Assembly (NCBI GenBank): GCA_937926875.1
Contig: CALBAX010000045.1
Location: forward strand, 1-54,702
Length of the DNA: 54,702 nucleotides
DNA from: an uncultured Desulfovibrio sp.
GTDB lineage: Bacteria; Desulfobacterota; Desulfovibrionia; Desulfovibrionales; Desulfovibrionaceae
Direction: 5' to 3'
The notes beneath the pieces were generated by a model, which saw only the letters and a program-made list of their open reading frames with translations, searched no databases and was not told where the DNA came from. How positions within the stretch are numbered: the first letter of the stretch is position 1; the number at the start of each line of letters is the position of its first letter. This document shows, in pieces, positions 1-8,597 of this stretch. Made by a program: the position numbers and the translations under genes.

Positions 1-83
1 CCTATGCCGCCTTCCCCTTCACCGACGAAGTGCGCAGCAAGATCATGTACGAAAACGCCCGCAAGGTCCTGAAACTGGCCTAG
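1..83 (+). CDS. C-terminal end of an amidohydrolase family protein (partial)
   Basis: Only the last 26 codons are present (frame starting at base 3, TAG stop at 81-83). The peptide ends FPFTDEVRSKIMYENARKVL followed by KLA, which is the typical C-terminus of metal-dependent TIM-barrel amidohydrolases of the ACMSD/amidohydrolase-2 type, where an I-x-x-x-N-A-x-x-x-x-x-L helix closes the barrel. It ends 24 bases before the transporter gene at 108 on the same strand, so the two are probably cotranscribed and the transporter may import the hydrolase substrate. Catalytic residues lie outside the window, so the substrate cannot be judged. Confidence 0.6.
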   Translation, partial: YAAFPFTDEVRSKIMYENARKVLKLA

Positions 84-107
84 CCGCACCCCCAAGGAGC
101 AACGAGA

Positions 108-1442
108 ATGAGCGATACTCCCAACAACGGACACTGCCAGCAGAACCTGCGCCGCGTGGTCATCTCCTCCCTCATCGGCGCGGTCATCGAATGGTATGAC
201 TTTTTCCTGTACGGTGTCGTGGCCGGCATCGTCTTCAACAAGATCTACTTCCCTGACTTCGACCCGACGGTGGGTACGGTCCTGGCCTTCGCCACCTTTG
301 CCGTGGGGTTCGTGGCCCGTCCGCTTGGGGGTATCGTCTTTGGCCACTTCGGTGACAAGCTGGGCCGCAAGAAGATGCTGGTCCTGACCCTGGAGATCAT
401 GGGCGTGGCCACGGTGGGCATCGGCCTGGTGCCCTCCTATGAGACCATCGGCATCTGGGCCCCCATCCTGCTGGTCCTCTGCCGCCTGGCCCAGGGCATC
501 GGCATCGGTGGTGAATGGGGCGGCGCCGTGCTCATGGCCTTCGAATCCGCGCCGCCGCACAAGCGCGCCTTCTACGGCAGCCTGCCCCAGGTGGGCCTGG
601 CCCTCGGCCTGATGCTGGCCTCGGGCGTCATCGGCCTGCTGTCCTTCTTCCTCAGCGACGAAGCCTTCCTGGCCTGGGGCTGGCGCGTGGCCTTCATCCT
701 CAGCGCCATCCTGGTGGGCGTGGGCGCCTACATCCGCATCTCCGTCCAGGAGACCCAGGACTTCTCCTCCGCCAAGAAGAAGACCGAGCAGGTCAAGTAC
801 CCCATCCTTGCCGCCTTCAAGCACTATCCCCGTACCCTGATAGCCTGCGTGGGCGCCCGCTTCGTGGAAGGTATCGCCTTCAACGTGTTCGGCGTGTTCT
901 CCCTGACCTACCTGACCAATTCCTGCGGCCTGGACAAGACCGTGAGCCTGTTCATCATCGTGGGCGCCGCCGCGGTCATGGCCGTGGCCATCCCCTTCTG
1001 GGGCATGCGTGCCGATGCCTGGGGCCGCGCGCGCATCTTCGGCATCGCCGCCATCCTGCTGGGCATCACCGCCTACCCCACCTTCTGGGTGCTGCACAAC
1101 TTCAGCCAGAACGTGCTGCTGGTCTTCCTGGCCATTGCCCTGCCCTTCGGCATCATCTACGGCGCGGCCTACGCCACCATGTCCAGCCTGTTCTCCGGCA
1201 GCTTCGAACCCACGGTGCGCTACTCCGCCGTGTCCTTCATCTACCAGTTCTCCGGGATCTTCGCTTCGGGCCTGACCCCCATGATCGCCACCATGCTGGT
1301 CAGCAGCAACGACGGCCAGCCCTGGTACCTCTGCGGTTACCTGCTGGTCGCGGCGGTCATCAGCAGCCTGAGCACCATCTGGATCACCCGTCTCCAGGGC
1401 AAGGAAGAATTGCCGCACGAGCCGGAAACCTCCGCCCGGTAG
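108..1442 (+). CDS. MFS transporter, metabolite:H+ symporter (MHS) family
   Basis: A 444-residue polytopic inner-membrane protein with about 12 hydrophobic segments. Near the N-terminus it has the MHS signature region EWYDFFLYG, then a loop with HFGDKLGRKK between helices 2 and 3 (the MFS D-R-x-G-R-K/R motif) and RLAQGIGIGGEWGGAVLM near residue 130, as in ShiA/ProP/KgtP-type symporters. The family moves organic acids or zwitterions with protons. The start is supported by AAGGAGCAACGAG just upstream of ATG 108. A strong terminator follows at 1528-1563, so the unit is amidohydrolase plus transporter. The substrate cannot be read from sequence; the amidohydrolase neighbour suggests a carboxylic acid. 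Confidence 0.9.
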   Translation: MSDTPNNGHCQQNLRRVVISSLIGAVIEWYDFFLYGVVAGIVFNKIYFPDFDPTVGTVLAFATFAVGFVARPLGGIVFGHFGDKLGRKKMLVLTLEIMGVATVGIGLVPSYETIGIWAPILLVLCRLAQGIGIGGEWGGAVLMAFESAPPHKRAFYGSLPQVGLALGLMLASGVIGLLSFFLSDEAFLAWGWRVAFILSAILVGVGAYIRISVQETQDFSSAKKKTEQVKYPILAAFKHYPRTLIACVGARFVEGIAFNVFGVFSLTYLTNSCGLDKTVSLFIIVGAAAVMAVAIPFWGMRADAWGRARIFGIAAILLGITAYPTFWVLHNFSQNVLLVFLAIALPFGIIYGAAYATMSSLFSGSFEPTVRYSAVSFIYQFSGIFASGLTPMIATMLVSSNDGQPWYLCGYLLVAAVISSLSTIWITRLQGKEELPHEPETSAR

Positions 1443-1527
1443 TCCGTCTGCCTTCCTGCCTCCCTCGCTTCTTCACCAGGAGGCAGACGGAGACAGCGCC
1501 CGGACCACACCCCGGGCATCGGACACC

Positions 1528-1563
1528 AAAGGGGGACAGCCTGTCAGGCTGTCCCCCTTTTTT
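1528..1563 (+). terminator. Rho-independent terminator after the MHS transporter
   Basis: Perfect inverted repeat GGGGGACAGCCTG...CAGGCTGTCCCCC followed by a T run (to 1563). It sits 86 bases past the transporter stop and also separates it from the convergent gene at 1663-2286. Confidence 0.9.
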
Positions 1564-1662
1564 CGCAGCATATGCCGCCATCCCGCCGAAAGCGTCCTTC
1601 CGCCGGCAGCCGGCGCAAGCCGCGGGATGGCCCGGACCTCCGCCCATCCCGCCCGGATGACA

Positions 1663-2286
1663 TCAAAAATCGAGGCTGAACTGCATACCGAGCCCCACGG
1701 AAGGATCGTTCTCCTCGGGCCGGGACTTCTTGCCCCATTCGTTATGCTCGTCCTTGAGCATCAGCTCCGGACCGATGGTCAGCGAGGCATCATCGCTGTC
1801 CATGAAGTCGGCATAGGCCCGGACCACATGCCGCCGCTCCAGAGGCCGCAGCTCGTCAGGGCGGGCCTCGCTCGACGGCAGCTCGGCACGCCAGACAGAG
1901 TCGTCGCGCCGGATGTTCATGCCGAGACGGCTTTTTTCTTCAGCTTCCCTTTCGGCATCCTTGGCTTTGCGGGACTCGGCCCTGGCCTGACGGTCGGCCT
2001 CGCGCAGGGCATGCTCGATGCTGGAAGAATTGCCCCTGTCCCGGCCCAGGGCCCGCTTGCGCAGGGACTCCGTCTCCACACCGTCATGCCACAGGGCATT
2101 GTTCCTGTCGCGGGAGGTGCCGAAGCTCCAGGTCTGTCCGCTCTTGCTGTTGCCCGCAGCGGCCTTGCCTGCCGGAGCCTGCACCGCCTTGCCCTTCTCC
2201 ACCGCCAATACCGGCAGGGGGGCAAGGGAGACCGTCAGGGCAGACAGGGCCAGACCAGCCAAAAACAAATGTACTCTATGCAGCAT
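1663..2286 (-). CDS. Secreted protein of unknown function
   Basis: 207 residues starting at the ATG read from 2286. The first ~27 residues (MLHRVHLFLAGLALSALTVS then LAPLPVLA) form a clear Sec signal peptide with an A-x-A-like cleavage site, so the mature protein should be periplasmic. An upstream in-frame extension exists but carries no signal-like or coding character, so I rejected it. The mature part is very charged, with a helical Arg/Glu/Lys-rich stretch around residues 90-125 that may be a coiled coil, and an acidic/aromatic end finishing GLGMQFSLDF, which resembles the terminal strand of an outer-membrane beta protein. No family recognised. It is a single gene between two terminators, convergent with the MHS transporter. 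Confidence 0.7.
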   Translation of the reverse strand: MLHRVHLFLAGLALSALTVSLAPLPVLAVEKGKAVQAPAGKAAAGNSKSGQTWSFGTSRDRNNALWHDGVETESLRKRALGRDRGNSSSIEHALREADRQARAESRKAKDAEREAEEKSRLGMNIRRDDSVWRAELPSSEARPDELRPLERRHVVRAYADFMDSDDASLTIGPELMLKDEHNEWGKKSRPEENDPSVGLGMQFSLDF

Positions 2287-2414
2287 GGACGCAGGATACC
2301 CGCCATGCCGCCGGATTGTAAAGACATCCCCGACGCAGGACGCCCTCTGTGCCCGCATGGCGGCCCGGAACGCCGTCTCTCAGCCTTTTGAGGAATAGCC
2401 TGCATGCATCGACA

Positions 2415-2448
2415 CAAAAAAAGGAAGGACGCCCGAAAGCGTCCTTCC
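2415..2448 (-). terminator. Rho-independent terminator of the RND efflux operon
   Basis: On the minus strand GGAAGGACGC / GCGTCCTTCC forms a 10-bp perfect stem with a 6-base loop (2423-2448), followed by a long T run (A run at 2415-2422 on the plus strand). It lies 28 bases after the stop of the outer-membrane gene. Confidence 0.9.
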
Positions 2449-2475
2449 CATATCTTTTCAGAGGTAAGATCGTGC

Positions 2476-4011
2476 CTACTGCTTGGAGGCAGGCTGTTCC
2501 TTCGCAGGAGCGGCCGCAGGCTGGGAGGCCTTCTGGCCGGCAGCGTCATGGATCTTGACCAGCTCTTCCGCGTCAGCCACCGGGAAGGAAGGCTTGACGT
2601 TGGGGTCCTGCCAGCCGCCGCCCAGGGCCATGCACACGCTGACCACGGCATTGAGACGGTCACGCAGGGCATTGGCCAGGCTCAGTTCGGCGCTGAACAG
2701 CTGGCGTTCGGCATCCAGCACGGTCAGGTAATCAGTGTAGCCGTTGTCATACTGCAGGCGGGCGATCTCCGCGGCGCGGCGCAGGCTGTCCACCTGTGCC
2801 TGGCTGGCGGCCACGATGGCGTCGGCCTCGCGCTGGGAGGTCAGGGAGGTGCGCACGTCCTTGAAGGCGTTCTGCACCGTCTTGCGGTACACGGCGATGG
2901 CCGCTTCCTTCTGGGCCTCGGCGTCCTTGACGTTGTACCAGGTGCGGCCGAAGTCCAGCAGCGGCATGGAGCCGGTCACACCGTAGCTCCAGGCGCCCGC
3001 AGGCCCGCTGAACAGGTTCACCACACTGGCGCTGAGGGTGCCCAACATGCCCGTCAGGGAGATGGACGGGAAGAACTCGGCACGGGCCACGCCGATATTG
3101 GCGTTGTAGGCCATGATCATGTACTCGGCGGCGCGCACGTCGGGACGGCGCTCCAGCAGTTCGGACGGCAGGCCGGCAGGCAGCACGGGCGGGGACGGCA
3201 GCTTGCTGATGTCGCCGCCGCGCGGCATGACGGCATTCATGATGTCGCGGGGCGAGCGGCCCAGCAGCACGGCCAGGCTGGCTTCGGCGCTGTCCACGGC
3301 CACCAGGGAGGTATGCACCTGGGCACGGGCCGTCTCCACTTCGGCGCGGGCGCGCTGCCAGTCCAGCTCCGTGATGTCGCCCTGACGGTAGCGGCTGGTG
3401 TAGATGCCGAAGGCGTCCTCGCGGGTGCGCAGGGTACGCTTGGCCGTGGCCAGCTGCATGTCCAGGGCCAGCAGGGCGAAGTAGCTCTGGGCCGTCTGGC
3501 TGGCCACCGAAAGGCGCAGGGCCTCATGGCTGACCACGGTGTTCAGCAGCACGTCCGACAGCATGGTGTAGTTGTTGCGGTACTTGCCCCAGAAATCCAG
3601 CTCCCAGCTGGCCGAGAGCTGGCCCTGATAGTTCACGTAGGAACGGTCCGCCACATCGTTGTAGTTGGCGACCTTGGTGGAGCTGCTTTGCGAGCTGGCC
3701 GCACCGGCGCCGCTCACCGTGGGGGCGAGCTGGCTGGTGCCCACGCCCAGCTTGGCCGCGGCGGAATCGATCTTGGCCAGGCTTTCCGCCAGATCCTGGT
3801 TGTTCTTCAGGGCTTCTTCCACCAGGGCGTTGAGGACGGGGTCATTGAAACGCGTCCACCAGTCGGTGTTCAGCGGACTGGGCCCCAGATCCACGGAACG
3901 CCATTCCTTGGGGATATCCTGCTCGGGACGTTTATAGTCGGGAGCCAGAGAGCAGCCCGTGACGGCCAGGCACAACACCAGCGTCAGGCCCGCTTTCAGC
4001 AGGGGGGTCAT
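2476..4011 (-). CDS. Outer membrane efflux lipoprotein, NodT/OprM family
   Basis: 511 residues; TolC-like outer-membrane channel of a tripartite pump. The N-terminus MTPLLKAGLTLVLCLAVTGC carries a lipobox (V-T-G-C) for lipidation at Cys20. The SLAPDYKRPE start of the mature protein, the W-W-x-x-F-x-D-P-x-L motif and a long duplicated helical body are hallmarks of the RND NodT outer-membrane factor family. Its ATG overlaps the stop of the pump gene (4008-4011), so it is translationally coupled as the third gene of the operon. The Ala/Pro/Lys-rich C-terminal tail (about the last 25 residues) is low-complexity and probably periplasmic. Confidence 0.93.
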   Translation of the reverse strand: MTPLLKAGLTLVLCLAVTGCSLAPDYKRPEQDIPKEWRSVDLGPSPLNTDWWTRFNDPVLNALVEEALKNNQDLAESLAKIDSAAAKLGVGTSQLAPTVSGAGAASSQSSSTKVANYNDVADRSYVNYQGQLSASWELDFWGKYRNNYTMLSDVLLNTVVSHEALRLSVASQTAQSYFALLALDMQLATAKRTLRTREDAFGIYTSRYRQGDITELDWQRARAEVETARAQVHTSLVAVDSAEASLAVLLGRSPRDIMNAVMPRGGDISKLPSPPVLPAGLPSELLERRPDVRAAEYMIMAYNANIGVARAEFFPSISLTGMLGTLSASVVNLFSGPAGAWSYGVTGSMPLLDFGRTWYNVKDAEAQKEAAIAVYRKTVQNAFKDVRTSLTSQREADAIVAASQAQVDSLRRAAEIARLQYDNGYTDYLTVLDAERQLFSAELSLANALRDRLNAVVSVCMALGGGWQDPNVKPSFPVADAEELVKIHDAAGQKASQPAAAPAKEQPASKQ

Positions 4012-7000
4012 ATGTCCTCCTCCTCGTCGAAGCTTTTCTTGCCTTCGTTGGGATCCTTCTTGCCCTGCAGCTTCAGGGAGATCCGCATGATGGTGCGGAA
4101 GAAGAAGGGAACGAAGAGCGTGGCGATGCAGGTCGCGGCCAGCATGCCGCCCACCACGGCGGTACCGATGGCGTGACGGCTGTTGGCACCGGCGCCGGAG
4201 CTGATGGCCAGCGGCACGCAGCCCAGGATGAAGGCCAGCGAGGTCATGACGATGGGACGGAAGCGCAGGCGTGCCGCGTGCATGGCGGCCACATCCAGAC
4301 TGCGCCCGCCGCGCCAGGCCTCGACGGCGAATTCCACGATCAGGATGGCGTTTTTGGCGGCCAGGCCCACCAGGGTGACCAAGGCCACCTGGAAGTACAC
4401 GTCGTTGGACAGGTCGCGCAGCCAGGTGGCCACCAGGGCGCCGAACACGCCAAAGGGCACGGCCGTGAGCACGGCCAGGGGCAGGGACCAGCTTTCATAC
4501 TGGGCGGCCAGGATCAGGAAGACCATGACCAGTGCCAGCACGAAGATGATGGTGGTATCGGCGCTGGCCAGCTTTTCCTGCAGGGCCGACCCCACCCAGC
4601 CCAGGCCGTAATCGCTGGACAGCATGTTGGCGGCCACCTGTTCCATGGCTTCCAGGGCCTGGCCGGAGGAATAGCCGGCGGCCGGTTCACCCATGAGGTG
4701 GGCGGCCGGGAACACGTTGTAGCGTTCCATGGTCTGGGGCGCGGTACGGCGCTCCAGGGTCATGATGGCATCCAGGGGCACCATGTCGCCCTTGTTGGTC
4801 CGCACATAGACGTCACGCAGGGATTCGGGCAGCAGGCGGTAATCGGCCTCGGCCTGCAGGCGTACCTGGAAGGTACGGCCCAGGTAGTTGAAGTCGTTGA
4901 CGTAGAGCGCACCGAAGGTGGCGTTCATGGCCGTGAAGACATCGCTGATGCTGATGCCCATGTCCTTGCAGCGCTCGCGGTCCAGATTGGCGTAGAGCTG
5001 CGGGGCGCCGGTGGAGAACAGGCTGCGCAGGGTACCGATGGCCGGATATTTGGGCTGGCCGTTCTCGTCCCGGGACGTGGCCTCGGCCACGAAGGCGTTG
5101 GCCGTGGATTCCAGATCGTAGATGGTACCGTTGCCGCGCATCTGGATGTAGCCTTCAAAACCACCCGTGGTGGACATGCCGCTGATGGGCGGCGGCGTGA
5201 AGCCGAGGGTCACGGCCTCGGGCTGCATCATGGTCACGCCCAGCACCTTGGCGCTGATGGCGTCGGCGCTGCTCTCAGGCGTCTTGCGCTCGCTCCAGGG
5301 TTTGAGCGTAGCGAAGAAGGTACCGTAGTTGCTCTTGATGGACATGGAGGTGATGTCCAGGCCGTTCAGGGTCATGACCGTTTCCACGGCCGGATCCTTG
5401 CGCAGGGTATCCACCACCACGCGGGTCACGTCACGGGTGCGGTTCTGCACGGCACCGTCGTCCAGGATGGTCATGCCCAGGATGTAGCCCTGGTCTTCAT
5501 TGGGCACCAGGCCGCCGGGCACCACCCGGAAAAGCATGACCACCGCCAGGATCATGGCAGAAAACAGCCCCATGGAAATCAGGCCGTGATCCTTGATGAA
5601 ACGCACCGTGCGCACATAGCGGTGCGTGGTCTTGCCGAAGAGGTAGTTGAAGACCACGAAGGGCTTGGCCGGCTGATGGTCGTGCGCGTGCGGCTTGAGC
5701 AGCAGGGAGCACAGGGCCGGGGTCAGGGTCAGGGCCACGATGCCCGAGAGCACCACGGACACCGAAATGGTGATGGCGAACTGCTTGTACATCTGGCCCG
5801 CCAGGCCGCCCATGAAGGACACGGGGATGAACACGGCGCAGAGCACCAGCACGATGGCGATGACCGGGGCCGTCACCTCGCTCATGGCCTTGGCCGTGGC
5901 TTCCTTGGGCGGCAGGTGCTCGGTGCTCATGATGCGTTCCACGTTCTCCAGCACCACGATGGCGTCGTCCACCACGATGCCGATGGCCAGCACCATGCCG
6001 AACAGGGTCAGGGTATTGATGGTGTAACCCAGGGCGTACATGCCCGCGAAGGTGCCGATGATGGACACGGGCACGGCGATGCAGGGGATGAGGGTGGCGC
6101 GCCAGCTTTGCAGGAAGACGAAGACCACGATGAACACCAGGATCATGGCTTCCACCAGGGTGTGGATCACCTCGTTGATGGACTCCATGACGAAGTCATT
6201 CGTGTCTACAACGATATCGTAGCTGATGCCTTCGGGGAAGTTCTTGGCCAGTTCCTGGATGCGGGCGGTCACGGCGTCACCGGTGGCGATGGCGTTGGCG
6301 CCGGGCAGCAGGTAGATGCCCATGGCGCGGGTCACCATGCCGTTGTATTCGCTGTTGACGCTGTAGTCCTTGCCGCCCATCTCGATGCGGGCCACGTCCT
6401 TGAGGCGCAGCATGGCGCTGTCCTCGCCGGTGCGGATGATGATCTCGCCGAACTCCTCGGGCGTGGCCAGGCGGCCCTTGGTGTCGATCTGCCAGAAGAG
6501 CTGGGCCGTATCGGGCATGGGCGCGTCGCCCAGACGGCCGGGCGAGAACTGCGAGTTCTGTTCCTGGATGGCCGCCGAGACCTCGCCCACGGTGACGCCG
6601 TACTTGGCCAGCTTGTCCGGGACGAGCCAGATGCGCATGGAATAGTCCATGTAGCCGAACACGGTCACGTCGCCCACGCCGGGCACGCGCTTGAGTTCGT
6701 CGGCCACGTTCACCTGCATGTAGTTGTGCAGATAGACGGCATCATAACGCCCGTCAGGCGAATAGAGGGCGATGACCTGCAGCATGGCCGGTGAACGCTT
6801 GGTCACCTGCACGCCCTGCAGGCGCACGGTCTCGGGCAGCGTGGTCTGGGCCAGGTTGACCTTGTTGTTGACGTTGACCAGGGCCATGTCCGGGTCGGAG
6901 CCCAGACTGAAATAGACGTTGATGGAGCCCGAACCGGATCCCGAGGAGGCCGTGGACGTCATGTAGAGCATGTTTTCCACGCCGTTGATGTTCACTTCCA

Positions 7001-7208
7001 GGGGGGCCAGCACGGTGCCGGCGATGGTCTCGGCCGAGGCGCCGGGATAGAAGACCGTCACGTTGACCGTGGGCGGCACCAGTTCAGGATACTGGGCGAT
7101 GGGCAGGGCCTTCATGGCCAGCGCGCCCACCAGCGTGATCACGATGGAGATGACCGACGAAAGGATCGGTCTGCGCAGGAAAAGATTTGGTTTTGCCGAA
7201 GCTGCCAT
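4008..7208 (-). CDS. RND multidrug efflux pump, AcrB/MexB (HAE1) family
   Basis: 1066 residues, normal for HAE1-type pumps. It drives drug/proton antiport in the inner membrane and docks to the adaptor and channel encoded on either side. Visible hallmarks: the N-terminal F-x-x-R-P-I-L helix, the proton-relay Asp pair in GIVVDDAIVV (residues 414-415), a Lys in GLAAKNAILIVEFA and an Arg in RFRPIVMTS that match the AcrB relay residues, plus two large periplasmic loops and 12 transmembrane helices. The adaptor gene ends 10 bases upstream and the channel gene overlaps its end. Substrates cannot be predicted; members of this family export hydrophobic drugs, bile salts and dyes. Confidence 0.96.
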   Translation of the reverse strand: MAASAKPNLFLRRPILSSVISIVITLVGALAMKALPIAQYPELVPPTVNVTVFYPGASAETIAGTVLAPLEVNINGVENMLYMTSTASSGSGSGSINVYFSLGSDPDMALVNVNNKVNLAQTTLPETVRLQGVQVTKRSPAMLQVIALYSPDGRYDAVYLHNYMQVNVADELKRVPGVGDVTVFGYMDYSMRIWLVPDKLAKYGVTVGEVSAAIQEQNSQFSPGRLGDAPMPDTAQLFWQIDTKGRLATPEEFGEIIIRTGEDSAMLRLKDVARIEMGGKDYSVNSEYNGMVTRAMGIYLLPGANAIATGDAVTARIQELAKNFPEGISYDIVVDTNDFVMESINEVIHTLVEAMILVFIVVFVFLQSWRATLIPCIAVPVSIIGTFAGMYALGYTINTLTLFGMVLAIGIVVDDAIVVLENVERIMSTEHLPPKEATAKAMSEVTAPVIAIVLVLCAVFIPVSFMGGLAGQMYKQFAITISVSVVLSGIVALTLTPALCSLLLKPHAHDHQPAKPFVVFNYLFGKTTHRYVRTVRFIKDHGLISMGLFSAMILAVVMLFRVVPGGLVPNEDQGYILGMTILDDGAVQNRTRDVTRVVVDTLRKDPAVETVMTLNGLDITSMSIKSNYGTFFATLKPWSERKTPESSADAISAKVLGVTMMQPEAVTLGFTPPPISGMSTTGGFEGYIQMRGNGTIYDLESTANAFVAEATSRDENGQPKYPAIGTLRSLFSTGAPQLYANLDRERCKDMGISISDVFTAMNATFGALYVNDFNYLGRTFQVRLQAEADYRLLPESLRDVYVRTNKGDMVPLDAIMTLERRTAPQTMERYNVFPAAHLMGEPAAGYSSGQALEAMEQVAANMLSSDYGLGWVGSALQEKLASADTTIIFVLALVMVFLILAAQYESWSLPLAVLTAVPFGVFGALVATWLRDLSNDVYFQVALVTLVGLAAKNAILIVEFAVEAWRGGRSLDVAAMHAARLRFRPIVMTSLAFILGCVPLAISSGAGANSRHAIGTAVVGGMLAATCIATLFVPFFFRTIMRISLKLQGKKDPNEGKKSFDEEEDI

Positions 7209-7218
7209 AGGCCATCAC

Positions 7219-8343
7219 CTACTTCTGATCGGTCTTCTGGGCGGCCTGTCCCTGCGGGGCCTTCTGGTCGTCCATGATGCGGACCTTGGCGCCGGGGCGG
7301 GCCTTGATCATGCCTTCACAGATGATGCGTTCCCCGCCCTTGAGGCCGGAGTCCACCAGATACATGTCGCCGATGGTCTCGCTGACCTCCACCTTCTGGG
7401 TACCGACCACGTTGTCCTTGTCCAGGGTCATGACGAAGGAGCCCTTCTGGGTGATGAGCACGGCCTTCTGGGGGATGAGCACGGCGTTGACCAGCACGTC
7501 GCCGTCCATGAAGATGCGCACATACTGGCCGGGCATGATCTGGCCATCACTGTTGGCGAAGGAGGCACGGGCCTGCACCACGCCGGTCTCGGGCTGCACG
7601 CGGCTGTCGATGAAGTCCACCTGGCCTTCGCCCTGGTACATGCTGCCGTCCAGCAGACGCAGACGGGCCTTGTAGACATTGCCTTCGGGGAAACGCAGGC
7701 GGCCTTCGGCGGCCAGCTGCTGGCGGCGCATGTGCTGGGGCGCGGCGATGGAGAAGTCGATGTACATGGGATCGGTCTGATCCACATAGGTCAGCAGGGA
7801 ATTGTTGCTGACCAGGTTGCCGGGCGTGAAGGTTTCCTTGGAGCTGTAACCGGACACGGGGGCCACCACCTGGCAGTAGTCCAGATTGATCTTGGCGGCG
7901 CGCAGGGCGGCCTTGGCGTTGTCATAGGCGGCCTTGGCGTTGTCGCGATCCTTCTGGGAAACGGCGTTCTTGGCGAACAGGGGGCGCACACGGTTCCATT
8001 CGCGCTTGGCGCTGTCGTACTGGGCCTCGGCCTGCTGGACGGCGGCCTCGTACTGGTCGCGCTCGATCTGGAACATGAGCTGGCCGGCCTTGACGAAGTC
8101 GCCTTCACGGTACAGACGCTTCTCGATGATGCCCTGCACACGGGCGCGCACTTCGACGGACCGGGAGCCGGAGGCCTGGGCCTGGAATTCGGAAGGCCAG
8201 GGCACGTCCTTGGCTTCCACCTGGAAGACGCCTACCGGCGGGGCGGGCATCTGACCTTTTTGATCGCCTTCACCCTTGCATGCCGCAAGGCTGAAACAGA
8301 GAAGCAACAGCAGCGTTGCCAGAATGGTCTGTTTTCCGGTCAT
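7219..8343 (-). CDS. RND efflux periplasmic adaptor (membrane fusion protein)
   Basis: 374 residues from ATG 8343, chosen because AGGAG lies 8 bases upstream and the lipoprotein signal MTGKQTILATLLLLLCFSLA then AC follows (lipidation at Cys22). Domain order: beta-barrel/lipoyl half, alpha-hairpin (about residues 90-150, Q-A-E-A-Q-Y-D-S-A...), second lipoyl half, and beta-barrel. This is the HlyD/AcrA family that bridges pump and outer-membrane channel. It is the first gene of the operon adaptor-pump-channel; no linked TetR or MarR repressor is visible, so regulation is from elsewhere or through the long AT-rich leader. Confidence 0.94.
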   Translation of the reverse strand: MTGKQTILATLLLLLCFSLAACKGEGDQKGQMPAPPVGVFQVEAKDVPWPSEFQAQASGSRSVEVRARVQGIIEKRLYREGDFVKAGQLMFQIERDQYEAAVQQAEAQYDSAKREWNRVRPLFAKNAVSQKDRDNAKAAYDNAKAALRAAKINLDYCQVVAPVSGYSSKETFTPGNLVSNNSLLTYVDQTDPMYIDFSIAAPQHMRRQQLAAEGRLRFPEGNVYKARLRLLDGSMYQGEGQVDFIDSRVQPETGVVQARASFANSDGQIMPGQYVRIFMDGDVLVNAVLIPQKAVLITQKGSFVMTLDKDNVVGTQKVEVSETIGDMYLVDSGLKGGERIICEGMIKARPGAKVRIMDDQKAPQGQAAQKTDQK

Positions 8344-8385
8344 GATTCTTACTCCTGGGAACAGCAGCGAACTGCCGATACATGG

Positions 8386-8414
8386 AAAGCCCGCCCGCAA
8401 AGCGAGCGGGCTTT
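8386..8414 (-). promoter_or_regulatory. Hairpin in the 5' leader of the efflux operon
   Basis: A 13-bp stem with one mismatch and a 3-base loop (AAAGCCCGCCCGC / GCGAGCGGGCTTT) about 45 bases before the adaptor start. There is no T run on either side, so it is not a simple terminator; it could stabilise the mRNA or form part of an attenuator. Confidence 0.5.
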
Positions 8415-8511
8415 GAATCCCCTGCTAAACATTTTTTGCAAAATGCGTCAAGAAATGCAGGCTTATCTTGCTCTTAAAGTTCAATAAAGAAAAACCCTTT
8501 TATTCCAATGG

Positions 8512-8553
8512 GTTACAGAACCGTATTTTTTTTCTTGTAACACATTGAAATAA
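8512..8553. promoter_or_regulatory. AT-rich control region with GTTACA/TGTAAC dyad and IHF-like motif
   Basis: The stretch between the efflux adaptor and xdhC (8415-8597) is strongly AT-rich in a GC-rich genome. It contains the inverted repeat GTTACA (8512-8517) and TGTAAC (8536-8541), and directly after it TAACACATTGAAATAA (8538-8553). The latter matches 15 of 16 bases of a motif next to the sulfatase promoter at 19366-19381, and its reverse strand reads TTTCAATGTGTTA, one mismatch from the IHF consensus. Probably the upstream control region of the efflux operon; no convincing sigma-70 hexamers were found. Confidence 0.4.
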
Positions 8554-8597
8554 TTAAGATTTTTTTAAAACTACTTTTTTTAGAGGCATTCACGGCC

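Noticed and set aside
4173..6794. Very long plus-strand open frame (about 870 codons) opposite the RND pump gene
   Set aside because: His/Gly/Gln-rich shadow translation of a GC-rich gene with clear AcrB-type sequence on the other strand; no RBS or domain.
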